Origin: Sphingobium sp. Cam5-1
Lineage (GTDB): Bacteria > Pseudomonadota > Alphaproteobacteria > Sphingomonadales > Sphingomonadaceae
DNA length: 64,000 nucleotides
Assembly (NCBI RefSeq): GCF_015693305.1
Contig: NZ_CP065138.1
Span: 1,426,001 to 1,490,000 of the forward strand
Reading direction: 5' to 3'
Position 1 is the stretch's first letter, and every line of letters begins with the position of its first letter. Shown here in pieces: positions 26,639-35,981 of this stretch. Under the pieces are notes generated by a model. That model was not told the DNA's origin. It ran no database searches and was given only the letters and a program-made list of their open reading frames with translations. Position numbers and translations under genes: made by a program.

Positions 26639-27738
26639 TTCGCGTCGCGCTGGATGCGCGCAGTTATGATATCGTGATCGAACAAGGCGCGCTGGACCGG
26701 GCGGCTGATCATCTGGCGCCCTACGCCCGCAGCGGCCGACTCATCGTCGTGACGGACGCCAATGTCGCAAAGACGCAGCTGCCCCGGCTCGAAGCCAGCC
26801 TGCGCGGCGCCGATATCGCCGTCGAACCTATCATCCTGCCCGCAGGCGAGCAGACGAAAAGCTGGCGGCACCTTGAGCAATTGCTCGATCAATTGCTGGT
26901 CCTGGAAGTGGAACGTGGCGATCATGTCGTAGCGCTTGGCGGCGGGGTGATCGGTGATCTCGTCGGCTTCGCCGCATCGATCCTGAAGCGCGGCTGCCGC
27001 TTCATCCAGGTGCCAACGACGCTGCTCGCCCAGGTGGATAGCTCCGTGGGCGGCAAGACCGCGATCAACGCGAGCGCGGGCAAGAACCTGATCGGCAGCT
27101 TCTATCAACCCAGCCTTGTCCTTATCGACCCATCGACGCTCGACAGCCTGCCCGCGCGCGAGACCCGCGCGGGCTATGCCGAGGTTGTGAAATATGGCCT
27201 GATCGACGATCCGGATTTCTTCGCATGGTGTGAAGCCGAAGGGCAGAAACTACTGGCGGGCGACCGCGACGCACGCGAATTCGCGATCGAGCGAAGCGTT
27301 CGGGCAAAGGCCGCTATCGTCGCGGACGACGAACGGGAGACATCCGGCCGCCGCGCGCTGCTGAACCTTGGCCATACTTTCGGGCATGCGCTGGAGGCCG
27401 ATACGGGCTTTTCCGATCTGCTGCTGCATGGCGAAGGCGTGGCGGCGGGCATGGCGCTCGCTTTCCGCTATTCCGCACGGCTGGGCCTGTGTCCGGTGGA
27501 GGATGCGGATCGGGTGACGGCACATCTGAAGTCCGTTGGCCTGCCGCATGATCTTGCCAGCGCCCATGTGAAAGCCGACGGCGCCGCTTTGGTTGCTCAT
27601 ATGCTGCACGACAAGAAGATGGCGGCAGGCACCCTCCCCTTCCTGCTGGCGCGAGGGATCGGGAAGACATTCCTGTCAAAGGATGTGGCGCTGGATGATG
27701 TGGCCGTGTTCCTCGACGACGACCGGACGGCAGGCTGA
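26629..27738 (+). CDS. aroB: 3-dehydroquinate synthase
   Basis: Cyclises DAHP to 3-dehydroquinate using NAD and a divalent metal. The 369-aa protein begins MAIVRVALDARSYDIVIEQG inside the end of aroK. It has the NAD-binding GDHVVALGGGVIGDLVGF, TTLLAQVDSSVGGKTAIN, and the metal-ligand regions RAGYAEVVKYGLI and NLGHTFGHALE. A spacer with several hairpins separates it from the convergent rpmE. Confidence 0.97.
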   Translation: MAIVRVALDARSYDIVIEQGALDRAADHLAPYARSGRLIVVTDANVAKTQLPRLEASLRGADIAVEPIILPAGEQTKSWRHLEQLLDQLLVLEVERGDHVVALGGGVIGDLVGFAASILKRGCRFIQVPTTLLAQVDSSVGGKTAINASAGKNLIGSFYQPSLVLIDPSTLDSLPARETRAGYAEVVKYGLIDDPDFFAWCEAEGQKLLAGDRDAREFAIERSVRAKAAIVADDERETSGRRALLNLGHTFGHALEADTGFSDLLLHGEGVAAGMALAFRYSARLGLCPVEDADRVTAHLKSVGLPHDLASAHVKADGAALVAHMLHDKKMAAGTLPFLLARGIGKTFLSKDVALDDVAVFLDDDRTAG

Positions 27739-27866
27739 GACTGACTGCTCCCCTCCCGCAAGCGGGAGGGGCCGGGGGTGGGCTGGCGCAAGGTAGCTTC
27801 TTTTAGGGCGAGCTCAAAAGCTCGCTCCGCTCGAGGGGGCCGTCTTGGAACACCGCCGCACACAAT
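27739..27866. repeat. Intergenic palindromes after aroB
   Basis: Two hairpins lie between aroB and the rpmE terminator: CCCCTCCCGC/GCGGGAGGGG at 27749-27771, followed by a G-rich tail, and GCGAGCT/AGCTCGC at about 27808-27825. The first is a type of short dispersed element I associate with sphingomonad intergenic regions. No gene is visible in this 128-base stretch. Confidence 0.55.
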
Positions 27867-27895
27867 AAAAAGGGCGCCCATGAGGCGCCCTTCCC
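27866..27895 (-). terminator. Rho-independent terminator of rpmE (bidirectional shape)
   Basis: AAGGGCGCC and GGCGCCCTT arms with a five-base loop; on the minus strand a TTTTTATT tract follows. It lies 22 bases beyond the rpmE stop. Confidence 0.85.
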
Positions 27896-27917
27896 ATTCC
27901 TTCCATGAAGGAAGCGA

Positions 27918-28142
27918 TTATTTCTTCAGCGTCAAGCCGCCAAAGCGCTTGTTGAAGCGCGCCACCTGGCCGCCGGTGTCCAGCTGACGGTTGCCGCCCG
28001 TCCAGGCCGGGTGAGACTTGGGGTCAATGTCGAGCGCCAGCGTGTCGCCTTCCTTGCCCCAGGTCGAGCGGGTCTGGAAGGTGGTGCCGTCGGTCATCTG
28101 GACGGTGATCAGGTGGTAATCGGGGTGCGTATCGGCCTTCAT
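27918..28142 (-). CDS. rpmE: 50S ribosomal protein L31 (zinc-free form)
   Basis: 74-aa L31 of the large ribosomal subunit: [45 protein letters not shown] and a closing [12 protein letters not shown]. The CxxC zinc-binding pairs of the classic L31 are absent, so this is the zinc-independent type, though its layout is otherwise RpmE-like rather than RpmE2. A perfect hairpin lies in the 5' leader and a terminator follows the stop. Confidence 0.93.
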   Translation of the reverse strand: MKADTHPDYHLITVQMTDGTTFQTRSTWGKEGDTLALDIDPKSHPAWTGGNRQLDTGGQVARFNKRFGGLTLKK

Positions 28143-28160
28143 GGGTCTGCTCCGTCAATG

Positions 28161-28179
28161 GGCCGGTTTCCGACCGGCC
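28161..28179 (-). promoter_or_regulatory. Leader hairpin upstream of rpmE
   Basis: GGCCGGT and ACCGGCC with a five-base loop end 18 bases before the rpmE ATG, just upstream of its GGAG site. No T-run follows, so this is more likely a leader structure than a fabZ terminator. Autogenous control by L31 is known in enterobacteria; any such role here is inference. Confidence 0.4.
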
Positions 28180-28250
28180 ATGGATGCGAATTCTTGCGAA
28201 GGCGCGCGGTTACATGGGATCACGCGCGAACGCAACCCCTCCCGGCCCTT

Positions 28251-28733
28251 TCAGTCCTCCGGCGGATCAGCGATCATCGCGACAAAGTTCGCTTCGGCGC
28301 ACAGCTTGCCATCCACCGTTGCCTTGCCCACGAACTTGCAGACGCGGCCACGAATCTGAAGCAATTCGACATGTAGGTCCAGCAGGCAACCCGGTTCGAC
28401 CGGATTGCGGAACTTCGCCCCGTCGATGCTCATGAAATAAACGAGCTTGCCCGACCCTCGCAGATCGAGCGTTTCAACCGTCAGCACGCCCGCAGCCTGC
28501 GCCATCGCCTCGATGATCAACACGCCCGGCATGATTGGTCGGCCAGGGAAATGCCCCTGGAAGAACGATTCGTTGATCGACACGGCTTTGACCGCGTGGA
28601 TCCTCTCTCGCACGACGAGAGAGGCCACACGGTCGACGAGCAGCATCGGATAGCGGTGCGGCAGCGCCGCCATGATGCCACGAATATCGATGGCACCCAT
28701 GGCGGCGGTGGCCGCTTCAACTTCCCCCGTCAT
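28251..28733 (-). CDS. fabZ: 3-hydroxyacyl-ACP dehydratase FabZ
   Basis: Dehydrates 3-hydroxyacyl-ACP in fatty-acid elongation. The 160-aa hotdog protein has [20 protein letters not shown], the active-site His in [20 protein letters not shown] with the glutamate following, and [11 protein letters not shown] at the end. The ATG at 28733 lies eight bases after the skp stop. In many Gram-negatives lpxD separates skp and fabZ and lpxA follows fabZ; both are missing here. Confidence 0.95.
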   Translation of the reverse strand: MTGEVEAATAAMGAIDIRGIMAALPHRYPMLLVDRVASLVVRERIHAVKAVSINESFFQGHFPGRPIMPGVLIIEAMAQAAGVLTVETLDLRGSGKLVYFMSIDGAKFRNPVEPGCLLDLHVELLQIRGRVCKFVGKATVDGKLCAEANFVAMIADPPED

Positions 28734-28741
28734 CGCTGCGA

Positions 28742-29404
28742 TCAGCGCGAGGTCGGCTGCTGCGACGGGTTGGCGGGAGCCGCTGCGGCAGGTGTCGGCG
28801 CCTGACCACGAGCGCCGCCGGGTTGCCAACCAGCGGGCGGCACGATGCCGACGCTCGGCACCAGTGCGTTGAGTTCGGTCACGACCTGTTGCGTGATATC
28901 AACGGTCGGCTGGTAGGACACGGTGGCGTCCGGTGCCAGGATCAGGTCGACCTTCGCCTTCGTCATTGCCGACTTGAGCGCGTCCGACAGCTTGGCCGAA
29001 ATCTGCTCTTCGACATAGGCGTTGGCGAGCGCGATTGGCTGGCCCAGGCGCTGCAGTTCGGCCTGACCGCTCTGCCCAGCCTTCTGATAGGCTTCATACT
29101 GGGTCTGGATCGCGGGCGTGGGCTTGTTGCCCGCAGCCTTCATCGCCGCTTCAAGTGCGGTGCCCTTGGCCTTCAGATCAGCGTCGATCGCATTCTTGCG
29201 AGCGGTGAAGCTGTCGATCTGCGCCTTGTAGGTCGTCTGAATCTGTGAGCGAGCCGTGGTGTAGGCCGAGCTGGTGGCGACCGCCCGCTGCAGGTCCGCA
29301 ACGGCAATCCCGATCTTCGACTGGGCTGCGGCAGGCACGCTGGTCAGCGCGATGGCAGTCATGGGCGCAAGAGCAAGCGCCGCGGCCTTGAGCATCTTAT
29401 TCAT
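28742..29404 (-). CDS. skp: OmpH/Skp family periplasmic chaperone
   Basis: Periplasmic holdase that escorts unfolded outer-membrane proteins to BamA. The 220-aa precursor has a signal peptide ([20 protein letters not shown], cleavage near AAAQS), the core [19 protein letters not shown], long charged helices and a Pro/Ala/Gln tail that is longer than in E. coli Skp. Its ATG shares one base with the bamA stop (TAATG), so translation is coupled. Confidence 0.93.
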   Translation of the reverse strand: MNKMLKAAALALAPMTAIALTSVPAAAQSKIGIAVADLQRAVATSSAYTTARSQIQTTYKAQIDSFTARKNAIDADLKAKGTALEAAMKAAGNKPTPAIQTQYEAYQKAGQSGQAELQRLGQPIALANAYVEEQISAKLSDALKSAMTKAKVDLILAPDATVSYQPTVDITQQVVTELNALVPSVGIVPPAGWQPGGARGQAPTPAAAAPANPSQQPTSR

Positions 29405-32040
29405 TAGAATTGAGTCCCTACGTTAAAGCTGATGAGCTGAGTGTCGTCCCCTGGTTCCTTGAGCAGGGCCTTGGCGATGTCGATGCGGAACGGCCCGAAC
29501 GGCGAGTTCCAGTTGACGCCAAAGCCCACGGAAACACGCGGCTTGAGCGTGTCGCCTAGATATTCTTCTGTAAAGCCCGTGCCGCTGACGTGCGTCGTTC
29601 CCGTGGGACAAGTCGGCGCTTGTGGGGTGCCGCCAGCTTCGGGAGGCGTAGAGCCTCCACTCGGTGTCGAACAATAACCAGCGAACGAAGTTGGAACAGG
29701 ATCGCGTAGTCCGCCGACTGCACCCGCATCTACAAACACAGATGGACGAAGGCCCATCTCTCGTGCGCCAGAACCCAGTGGAATTTCAACCTCTGCCCGA
29801 GCAAGATAATAAATCTTGCCCCCTAGTGCGTCGTCACGCCGGTTGTTGTTGTCTGTCGATAATACGCTGGTGATCACACCAGTCGTCGCGTCGGTTGTGG
29901 TGGTGTAATAGCGACGAACGACACGCGGCCCAATCCCGCGGATGTCAAAGCCACGAATTTGGGGGTTACCCAAAAAGAAACGATCCGTCAGGCGAACCTT
30001 ATCGACCAAGTCTCCCGTGGCATCGCGACGCTCACCCTCCAGCGAGTGGATATAGCCTCCCTCGCCCGATATTGAGAAAATGAAGCCTCCACCTAACGGC
30101 CAATATTTCGAAGCATTCAGTCGCGTGCGAACATATTTAACGCTACCGCCCAGCCCGGCGAAATCCTGGTTCAGAACGACATTTTGGCCCCGCGTAGGCC
30201 GAATGCGGTTATCACGGTTGTCGTAAATCAGCGAATAGCCGAGCGAAGACGTGGTCCGTTTGCCGATGGCATCACACAGATAGCGACCAGCGAGGATGGC
30301 GCTACAAACACCGTTTCTGTAATAAGTATCCTTGTCCAGGCTAACGTCATCGAGGTTCAAGCTGTAGCGCAGCGCCAGCGACATATATTCGGTGATCGGC
30401 ACACCCGCGCGAATTTGGAAGCCCGTGGTCGTCTGCTTATATGTCGTATCGCGATCGTTTCCGTTACCCGTGTATCGGAAGCTGTTCAGGTCGCGACGAT
30501 AAATATCGCCACCCAGCGCGATATTCTTGTCCATGAAATAGGGCTCGGTGAAGCCCACTTCGACCGACTTGGAATAGCTGGAATAATTGACGCTGGTGCG
30601 CAATTCCTGGCCCTTGCCACGGAAATTACGCTGCGTAATCGATGCCGAGATGATGAAGCGCTCAAGCGAGGAGAAGCCCGCCGACAGCGACAGCTCACCC
30701 GTCGATTTTTCCTGGACGTTGGTTTCCAGCACGATGCGGTCGGGCGCGGAGCCAGGCTTCTGCTCGATGTCGAGCTTCTCCTGGAAAAAGCCGAGCGAGT
30801 TGATGCGGTCTTTCGAACGCTTGACGAGGAAGCTGTTGAACGCGTCGCCCTCCGCCAGACGGAATTCGCGGCGGACCACCTTGTCTTGGGTCAGCGTGTT
30901 GCCGTTAATATCCACCCGCTCGACATAGACGCGCGGCGCATTGGCGATGCGGAAATTAATCCCCATCGTCAGGCTGTCCTTGTCGCGATTGAAGTCCGGC
31001 TGAACGTCCGCGAAGGCATAGCCGAACAGGCCCGCCGTCTCGCTCAGCGTGTCGACAGTATCCTCGACCTGCTTGGCGTTGTACCAATCGCCCTTCTTCA
31101 TCGGCAGCGTCTTGGTGAGTGACGCGCTCGACAGGTCGCGAATGTCGGATTCGACCTTCACGTCGCCGAATTTGTAGCGCTTTCCTTCCTCAACCACATA
31201 AGTGATGATGAAGTCCTGCTTGTCGGGGGTCAGTTCCGCGACCGCCGAAATAACGCGAAAATCGGCATAGCCTTCGGTCAGATAGAATTGGCGCAGCTTC
31301 TGCTGGTCGTAGGCCAGGCGATCCGGATCATAGCTGGTGCCGGAGGAGAAGACGCGGAACCAGCGCGACTGTTTCGTCACCATCTGGCTGCGCAGTTCGC
31401 CGTCGCTGAACTTCTCATTGCCGATCACGTTGATCTGGCGGACCTTCGACTTGGGGCCTTCCGAGATTTCAAATACGATATCGACGCGGTTCTGGTCGAG
31501 CTGCACCATTTTGGGTTCGACAGTGGCGGCAAAGCGGCCCTGACGACGATAAAGTTCGATGATGCGGGCGACGTCGGCGCGAACCTTTGACCGGGTGTAG
31601 ATCTGGCGAGGCGCGAGCTTGATCTCCGGCCGGATCTTGTCTTCCTTCAGCCGCTTGTTGCCTTCCAGCACGATGCGGTTGATGACCGGATTTTCCTTCA
31701 CTTCCAGCGTCAGCGCACCATTGTCGTTGCGGATCTGGACGTCGGCGAACAGCTCGGTTTCATACAGGTCGCGCAGCGCCTGATCGAGCGACTCCTGCGT
31801 AAAGGGCTGGCCAATGCGCAGCTTGGTGTAGGACAGCACCGTATCGGGTTCTAGACGCTGTTGCCCCACGACGCTGATGCTACGGATGGTTCCCGCAGCC
31901 GGTGCGACGGCGGGGACAGGCGCAGGCGCGGCGGGCTGCGGCGCGTCCTGTGCCAGCACGGGAACCGCGGACAAGCCGCCGATCATCGTCGTTGCCAGAA
32001 GGGCCGCGACAACCGGGCGCTGTCTCTTGCTGCTCATCAT
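29404..32040 (-). CDS. bamA: Outer membrane protein assembly factor BamA
   Basis: Central beta-barrel that inserts outer-membrane proteins. From the ATG at 32040 it is 878 aa: a signal peptide (MMSSKRQRPVVAALLATTMI, cleaved near VLAQD), five POTRA repeats starting at IRSISVVGQQRLEPDTVLSY, then a 16-strand barrel with the loop-6 motif IRGF (in NPQIRGFDIRGIG) and a terminal phenylalanine (FNVGTQF). Upstream ATGs in the same frame to 32100 lack a signal peptide. It sits between rseP and skp as in most Gram-negatives. Confidence 0.97.
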   Translation of the reverse strand: MMSSKRQRPVVAALLATTMIGGLSAVPVLAQDAPQPAAPAPVPAVAPAAGTIRSISVVGQQRLEPDTVLSYTKLRIGQPFTQESLDQALRDLYETELFADVQIRNDNGALTLEVKENPVINRIVLEGNKRLKEDKIRPEIKLAPRQIYTRSKVRADVARIIELYRRQGRFAATVEPKMVQLDQNRVDIVFEISEGPKSKVRQINVIGNEKFSDGELRSQMVTKQSRWFRVFSSGTSYDPDRLAYDQQKLRQFYLTEGYADFRVISAVAELTPDKQDFIITYVVEEGKRYKFGDVKVESDIRDLSSASLTKTLPMKKGDWYNAKQVEDTVDTLSETAGLFGYAFADVQPDFNRDKDSLTMGINFRIANAPRVYVERVDINGNTLTQDKVVRREFRLAEGDAFNSFLVKRSKDRINSLGFFQEKLDIEQKPGSAPDRIVLETNVQEKSTGELSLSAGFSSLERFIISASITQRNFRGKGQELRTSVNYSSYSKSVEVGFTEPYFMDKNIALGGDIYRRDLNSFRYTGNGNDRDTTYKQTTTGFQIRAGVPITEYMSLALRYSLNLDDVSLDKDTYYRNGVCSAILAGRYLCDAIGKRTTSSLGYSLIYDNRDNRIRPTRGQNVVLNQDFAGLGGSVKYVRTRLNASKYWPLGGGFIFSISGEGGYIHSLEGERRDATGDLVDKVRLTDRFFLGNPQIRGFDIRGIGPRVVRRYYTTTTDATTGVITSVLSTDNNNRRDDALGGKIYYLARAEVEIPLGSGAREMGLRPSVFVDAGAVGGLRDPVPTSFAGYCSTPSGGSTPPEAGGTPQAPTCPTGTTHVSGTGFTEEYLGDTLKPRVSVGFGVNWNSPFGPFRIDIAKALLKEPGDDTQLISFNVGTQF

Positions 32041-32133
32041 CGCTGTCACCCGCTCTACCCTTTTACAAAAAAGCATATGTTCGTTCACGCCGGGAAACAC
32101 GGCGCTAAATCGCGCCTCCCTGCCCGATACGGC

Positions 32134-33267
32134 TTAGCCGATCAAGCCGGACAGGCGTTCCCAGAGCCCGAAAGAAGATAAATCGTTGAAAGTCACCAGC
32201 ATCATCATGGCCAGGAGTACCGCCAGACCCGAACGATACGCCCAATCCTGTACACGCGGACTGACCGGCCTGCGCTGTATTGCCTCCACCCCGTAAAACA
32301 GCAGATGTCCGCCATCCAGCATGGGAATTGGCAATAGGTTGATGAACCCCAAGTTAATCGAGATAAGGGCCATGAAGAATACGAAGCTTTCAACCCCCAA
32401 AGTCGCGGCCTGACCCGAAACCTCCGCGATCTTGAGTGGTCCGCCCAGTTCCTTATACGACCGGCCACCGCCCAATATCTGCCCCAGCGTCTCGACCATC
32501 GTACGAATGATCTGCCCCGTCTGCTTGAGAGCGACGACAGGCGCGCGCCAAAGCTCCACCGGCTCTATCACCGGCTGTCCAGGAGCGATGCCCAGCCGCC
32601 CGACCTTGAAACTGTTGCCGAAGCCGTCACGCTCCTGAACGGCGCCGACGCTGCCCCGCTTCTCGACCGCCTTGCCCGCCCGCTCGATCAGGATCGTCAC
32701 CGGTTCACCGGGACGGATTTGCGCATAAAGCCGAAGGTCGTCGAAGGTCGCCATCTCCCGCCCATTGAGCGACAGAATGCGATCTCCGGGCTGGATACCC
32801 GCCGCCGCCGCTGCGCTGCGTGGCTGCACCTTCCCCACGACCGCCGGGGTCCGGCTCTCGCCATAGGCGAAGGCGAATGTGGACAGGATCAGGATGGCGA
32901 ACAGGAAATTGATGAATGGGCCTGCCGCGACAATCGCCGCCCTTTGCCACAGCGGCTTGGCCGGAAAGCTTTCAGCGCGCTCGCTCGCGGGAAGCTGCAA
33001 CCATGCGGGATCTGCCTGGCTGGCGGCGTTCATGTCACCCTTGAAGCGGACATATCCACCCAGCGGCAAAGCGCCGATGCGCCAGCGTGTACCGCGCCGG
33101 TCCACCCATGCGGCAATCTCAGGGCCAAAGCCGATCGAAAAGGCTTCCGCCTTCACGCCACACCAGCGGCCGACCAGATAATGGCCGAGTTCATGCACGA
33201 AAACGAGCGGCCCGATGACCGCTACAAAGGCGAGGATCGTCAACAGGAACCCGGGATTTTGGATCAA
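32134..33267 (-). CDS. rseP: RIP metalloprotease RseP
   Basis: Intramembrane zinc protease that cleaves anti-sigma factors and leftover signal peptides. The 377-aa protein has HELGH at residues 25-29 in the first membrane segment, a PDZ domain in the middle (VVGKVQPRSAAAAAGIQPGD), and the third ligand motif LDGGH near residue 320. It overlaps dxr by four bases, so these genes are coupled. One PDZ domain is evident, fewer than the two of E. coli RseP, as is common outside enterobacteria. Confidence 0.96.
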   Translation of the reverse strand: MIQNPGFLLTILAFVAVIGPLVFVHELGHYLVGRWCGVKAEAFSIGFGPEIAAWVDRRGTRWRIGALPLGGYVRFKGDMNAASQADPAWLQLPASERAESFPAKPLWQRAAIVAAGPFINFLFAILILSTFAFAYGESRTPAVVGKVQPRSAAAAAGIQPGDRILSLNGREMATFDDLRLYAQIRPGEPVTILIERAGKAVEKRGSVGAVQERDGFGNSFKVGRLGIAPGQPVIEPVELWRAPVVALKQTGQIIRTMVETLGQILGGGRSYKELGGPLKIAEVSGQAATLGVESFVFFMALISINLGFINLLPIPMLDGGHLLFYGVEAIQRRPVSPRVQDWAYRSGLAVLLAMMMLVTFNDLSSFGLWERLSGLIG

Positions 33268-34424
33268 GCCGTCAATCTTTCCATCACTTGGCCCGCCATG
33301 CGTCGCGCCTGTGCATCTGCTTCCAGCACATCGTCGATCCCGCTTGGCACTGGCGCGCTATAGCGGTTCAGAACGTCCTCCACAATCATGGCGATATCAA
33401 GGAAGCCGATGGCCTTATTCAGGAAGGCCGCTACCGCGACTTCATTGGCGGCATTCAGGATAGCGGGTGCCAGCCCTCCCTGTTCTGCCGCCTGTCGCGC
33501 CAAACGAAGGGCGGGGAAGCGGACGTCGTCCGGCGCCTCGAAGTCAAGCCGCCCTGCCTGCGCGAGGTTAAGAGGCTGACAAGGCGTTTCCATCCGATTG
33601 GGCCAGGCAAGCGCGCTGGCGATAGGAATGCGCATATCCGGTGATCCCAGCTGCGCCAAGGTCGACCGATCCCGATATTCGACCATCGAATGGATGATCG
33701 ATTGAGGATGGACCAAAATCTCGATGCGCTCCAGCCCCACGGGGAACAGATGCGCCGCCTCGATCAATTCCAGGCCCTTGTTCATCATCGTGGCGCTATC
33801 AACGCTGATCTTCGCGCCCATCGACCAATTGGGATGCGCCACGGCTTGCGCTGGCGTTATGTGACGCATCTCTTCCCGGCTGCGCGTGCGGAATGGGCCG
33901 CCACTCGCCGTCAGGATGATCCTTGCCACATCATTTAAACGACTCCCGGCAAGGCACTGAAAAATAGCATTATGTTCGCTATCGACCGGCAGCAGTGTAG
34001 CACCCGAATGCTCCGCCGCGTCCATCATCAGCGCGCCCGCCGATACAAGCGATTCCTTGTTGGCAAGGGCAACCGTGCCGCCTGCCTTCAGCGCCGCCAT
34101 GGTAGGGCGCAGGCCCGCACAACCGACGATCGCGGCCATGGTCCAGTCCGCCCCCGCCTCTGCCGCCTCGATCAGCGCGGCTTCGCCCGCTGCGACCCGG
34201 ATCCCGGACCCCTGCAACTCAGCCTTTAGCGCATCGTAGCGCGCGGCGTCGCCTATCACAGCCATTTGGGCGTTGCACCGGCGCGCCACCGTAGCCAACC
34301 CGTCAACGTCGCTATGCGCGGTCAGTGCGACCACTTCAAACGCATCGCGATCGCGCTCGATCAGATCGAGCGTCGACATGCCGACAGACCCTGTCGCACC
34401 AAAGATGGAAACCTTGCGCGTCAT
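33264..34424 (-). CDS. dxr: 1-deoxy-D-xylulose 5-phosphate reductoisomerase
   Basis: First committed step of the MEP isoprenoid pathway. The 386-aa protein has the NADPH-binding KVSIFGATGSVGMSTLDLI, NKESLVSAG, the metal-site PVDSEHNAIFQCL, and DSATMMNKGLELIEA. It overlaps rseP and cdsA by four bases each. With ispA and uppS in this window, three points of the isoprenoid route to undecaprenyl phosphate are present. Confidence 0.97.
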   Translation of the reverse strand: MTRKVSIFGATGSVGMSTLDLIERDRDAFEVVALTAHSDVDGLATVARRCNAQMAVIGDAARYDALKAELQGSGIRVAAGEAALIEAAEAGADWTMAAIVGCAGLRPTMAALKAGGTVALANKESLVSAGALMMDAAEHSGATLLPVDSEHNAIFQCLAGSRLNDVARIILTASGGPFRTRSREEMRHITPAQAVAHPNWSMGAKISVDSATMMNKGLELIEAAHLFPVGLERIEILVHPQSIIHSMVEYRDRSTLAQLGSPDMRIPIASALAWPNRMETPCQPLNLAQAGRLDFEAPDDVRFPALRLARQAAEQGGLAPAILNAANEVAVAAFLNKAIGFLDIAMIVEDVLNRYSAPVPSGIDDVLEADAQARRMAGQVMERLTA

Positions 34425-35191
34425 GGGAACACCAGCAAAAGATAGAGGACAGCAGCGAGCGGCGCCGCCGCGACGACCCCGTCCAAACGGTCCATCACGC
34501 CACCATGGCCCGGCAACAGGCTCCCGCTGTCCTTGACACCCGCATGGCGCTTCATCGCGCTTTCAAGCAGGTCGCCCAACTGCGCCGCCACCGCCAGCAG
34601 CCCGCTCGCAGCGGCAAGCTGGATCGGCAACCCTGCGAAACGATGCAGCACGAAACCCAGGATCAACGCCGCCAACACGCCACCGCCCAGCCCCGCCCAG
34701 GTCTTGGAAGGACTGATCCTTGGCGCCAGCTTCGGGCCGCCGATCGAACGCCCCGCGAAATAAGCGCCAATGTCGGTCGCCCACACTAGCGACAATGTCC
34801 AGAAGGCGAGCAGAAGCCCGCCCGGCTGCTGCTGACGCAGGAAGATAAGCGCCATCACCGGCACGAAAACGTAGAATATCCCCAGCGACAGCCGAGCCGA
34901 TCGCGTGACCAGGACTACAAAGAAGAAAGCGGCGACCGCAAGCGTGAAGGCTGTCCAAGACAGGCCCGCCGCCAGCGGACAAAGCAGCGCCAGCGGCACC
35001 GACACCGCAAACATCGAAAGCCGCCGATGCTCAGGCGAAGCGCCCGTAAGGTCCGCCCACTCCCCCTGCATCAGTACGCCAGCGACAACGAGCAGCAACC
35101 AGAAGAAAAAACCACCGAAGTAAAGGGCGGCGGAGGCCAGGGCTATAAGCAGCAGTCCAACGACCGCGCGGGTGCGAAGCTCACTGGACAT
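34421..35191 (-). CDS. cdsA: Phosphatidate cytidylyltransferase
   Basis: Makes CDP-diacylglycerol, substrate of PssA encoded further upstream. The 256-aa protein has about seven membrane helices and the C-terminal CdsA signature SPSKTWAGLGGGVLAAL, QLGDLLESAMKRHAGVKDSG and PGHGGVMDRLDG. It lies three bases downstream of uppS and overlaps dxr by four bases. Confidence 0.96.
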   Translation of the reverse strand: MSSELRTRAVVGLLLIALASAALYFGGFFFWLLLVVAGVLMQGEWADLTGASPEHRRLSMFAVSVPLALLCPLAAGLSWTAFTLAVAAFFFVVLVTRSARLSLGIFYVFVPVMALIFLRQQQPGGLLLAFWTLSLVWATDIGAYFAGRSIGGPKLAPRISPSKTWAGLGGGVLAALILGFVLHRFAGLPIQLAAASGLLAVAAQLGDLLESAMKRHAGVKDSGSLLPGHGGVMDRLDGVVAAAPLAAVLYLLLVFP

Positions 35192-35194
35192 CGG

Positions 35195-35941
35195 TCAAAG
35201 CCCGCCGAAGCGGCGGTCCCTCAAACGGAAGGCGTCAAGCGCCTCGGCAAGCGCCCTCGCATCGAAATCGGGCCAGAGCATATCGGTAAAATATAGCTCG
35301 GCATACGCCGCCTGCCACAGCATGAAATTGCTCAGCCGCTGTTCTCCCGACGTCCGGATCAGCAGGTCGAGCGGCGGCAGGTCAGCCGTATCCAGCCCGG
35401 CTTCAACATCCTCCAACCGAACGGCTTCGGGATCGATTTCGCCAGCCCGCACCCGTTGCGCGATAGTCTGGACTGCTCGCACCATTTCGTCCTGCGCGCC
35501 ATAATTAAGCGCGATCGCGATGATCGGTCCATTGTTGGACGCGGTTCGCGCCACTGCATGCTCGATCAAGTCGACGAGAGACGGATCAAGCGCCTGATAG
35601 TTGCCGATCACCCGCAACCGAACGCCATTGGCATGAAATTCGTCGAGGTCCGATTCGATGAAGCGCCGCAGCAGCCCCATAAGGTCCGCCACCTCATTTG
35701 CCGGCCGCTTCCAGTTCTCCGAGGAGAAGGCGTAAAGCGTCAAACATTCCAGCCCAAGGTCTCGCGCGGCCCTGGCAACCCTGCGGACCGCTTCGACGCC
35801 AGCCCGATGCCCTGCGATGCGCGGTAGGAACCGCTTCTTCGCCCAGCGGCCATTACCGTCCATGATGATGGCGACATGGCGCGCGCCATGACCGGACGCA
35901 CCGTCATGAGCGAAGTCGGATTTGGCTTGGCTGGCCATCAA
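35195..35941 (-). CDS. uppS: Undecaprenyl diphosphate synthase (cis-prenyltransferase)
   Basis: Elongates farnesyl diphosphate to the C55 lipid carrier for peptidoglycan and polysaccharides. The 248-aa protein has AIIMDGNGRWAKKR with the catalytic Asp, the GHRAGVEAVRRV segment, LYAFSSENWKRP, DLLIRTSGEQRLSNFMLWQ and AELYFTDMLWPDF. It starts a tight group with cdsA, dxr and rseP. Confidence 0.97.
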   Translation of the reverse strand: MMASQAKSDFAHDGASGHGARHVAIIMDGNGRWAKKRFLPRIAGHRAGVEAVRRVARAARDLGLECLTLYAFSSENWKRPANEVADLMGLLRRFIESDLDEFHANGVRLRVIGNYQALDPSLVDLIEHAVARTASNNGPIIAIALNYGAQDEMVRAVQTIAQRVRAGEIDPEAVRLEDVEAGLDTADLPPLDLLIRTSGEQRLSNFMLWQAAYAELYFTDMLWPDFDARALAEALDAFRLRDRRFGGL

Positions 35942-35981
35942 GGTTGCGCGCGAGCGATGAACACGGAGGGAGCGTCCCGGC

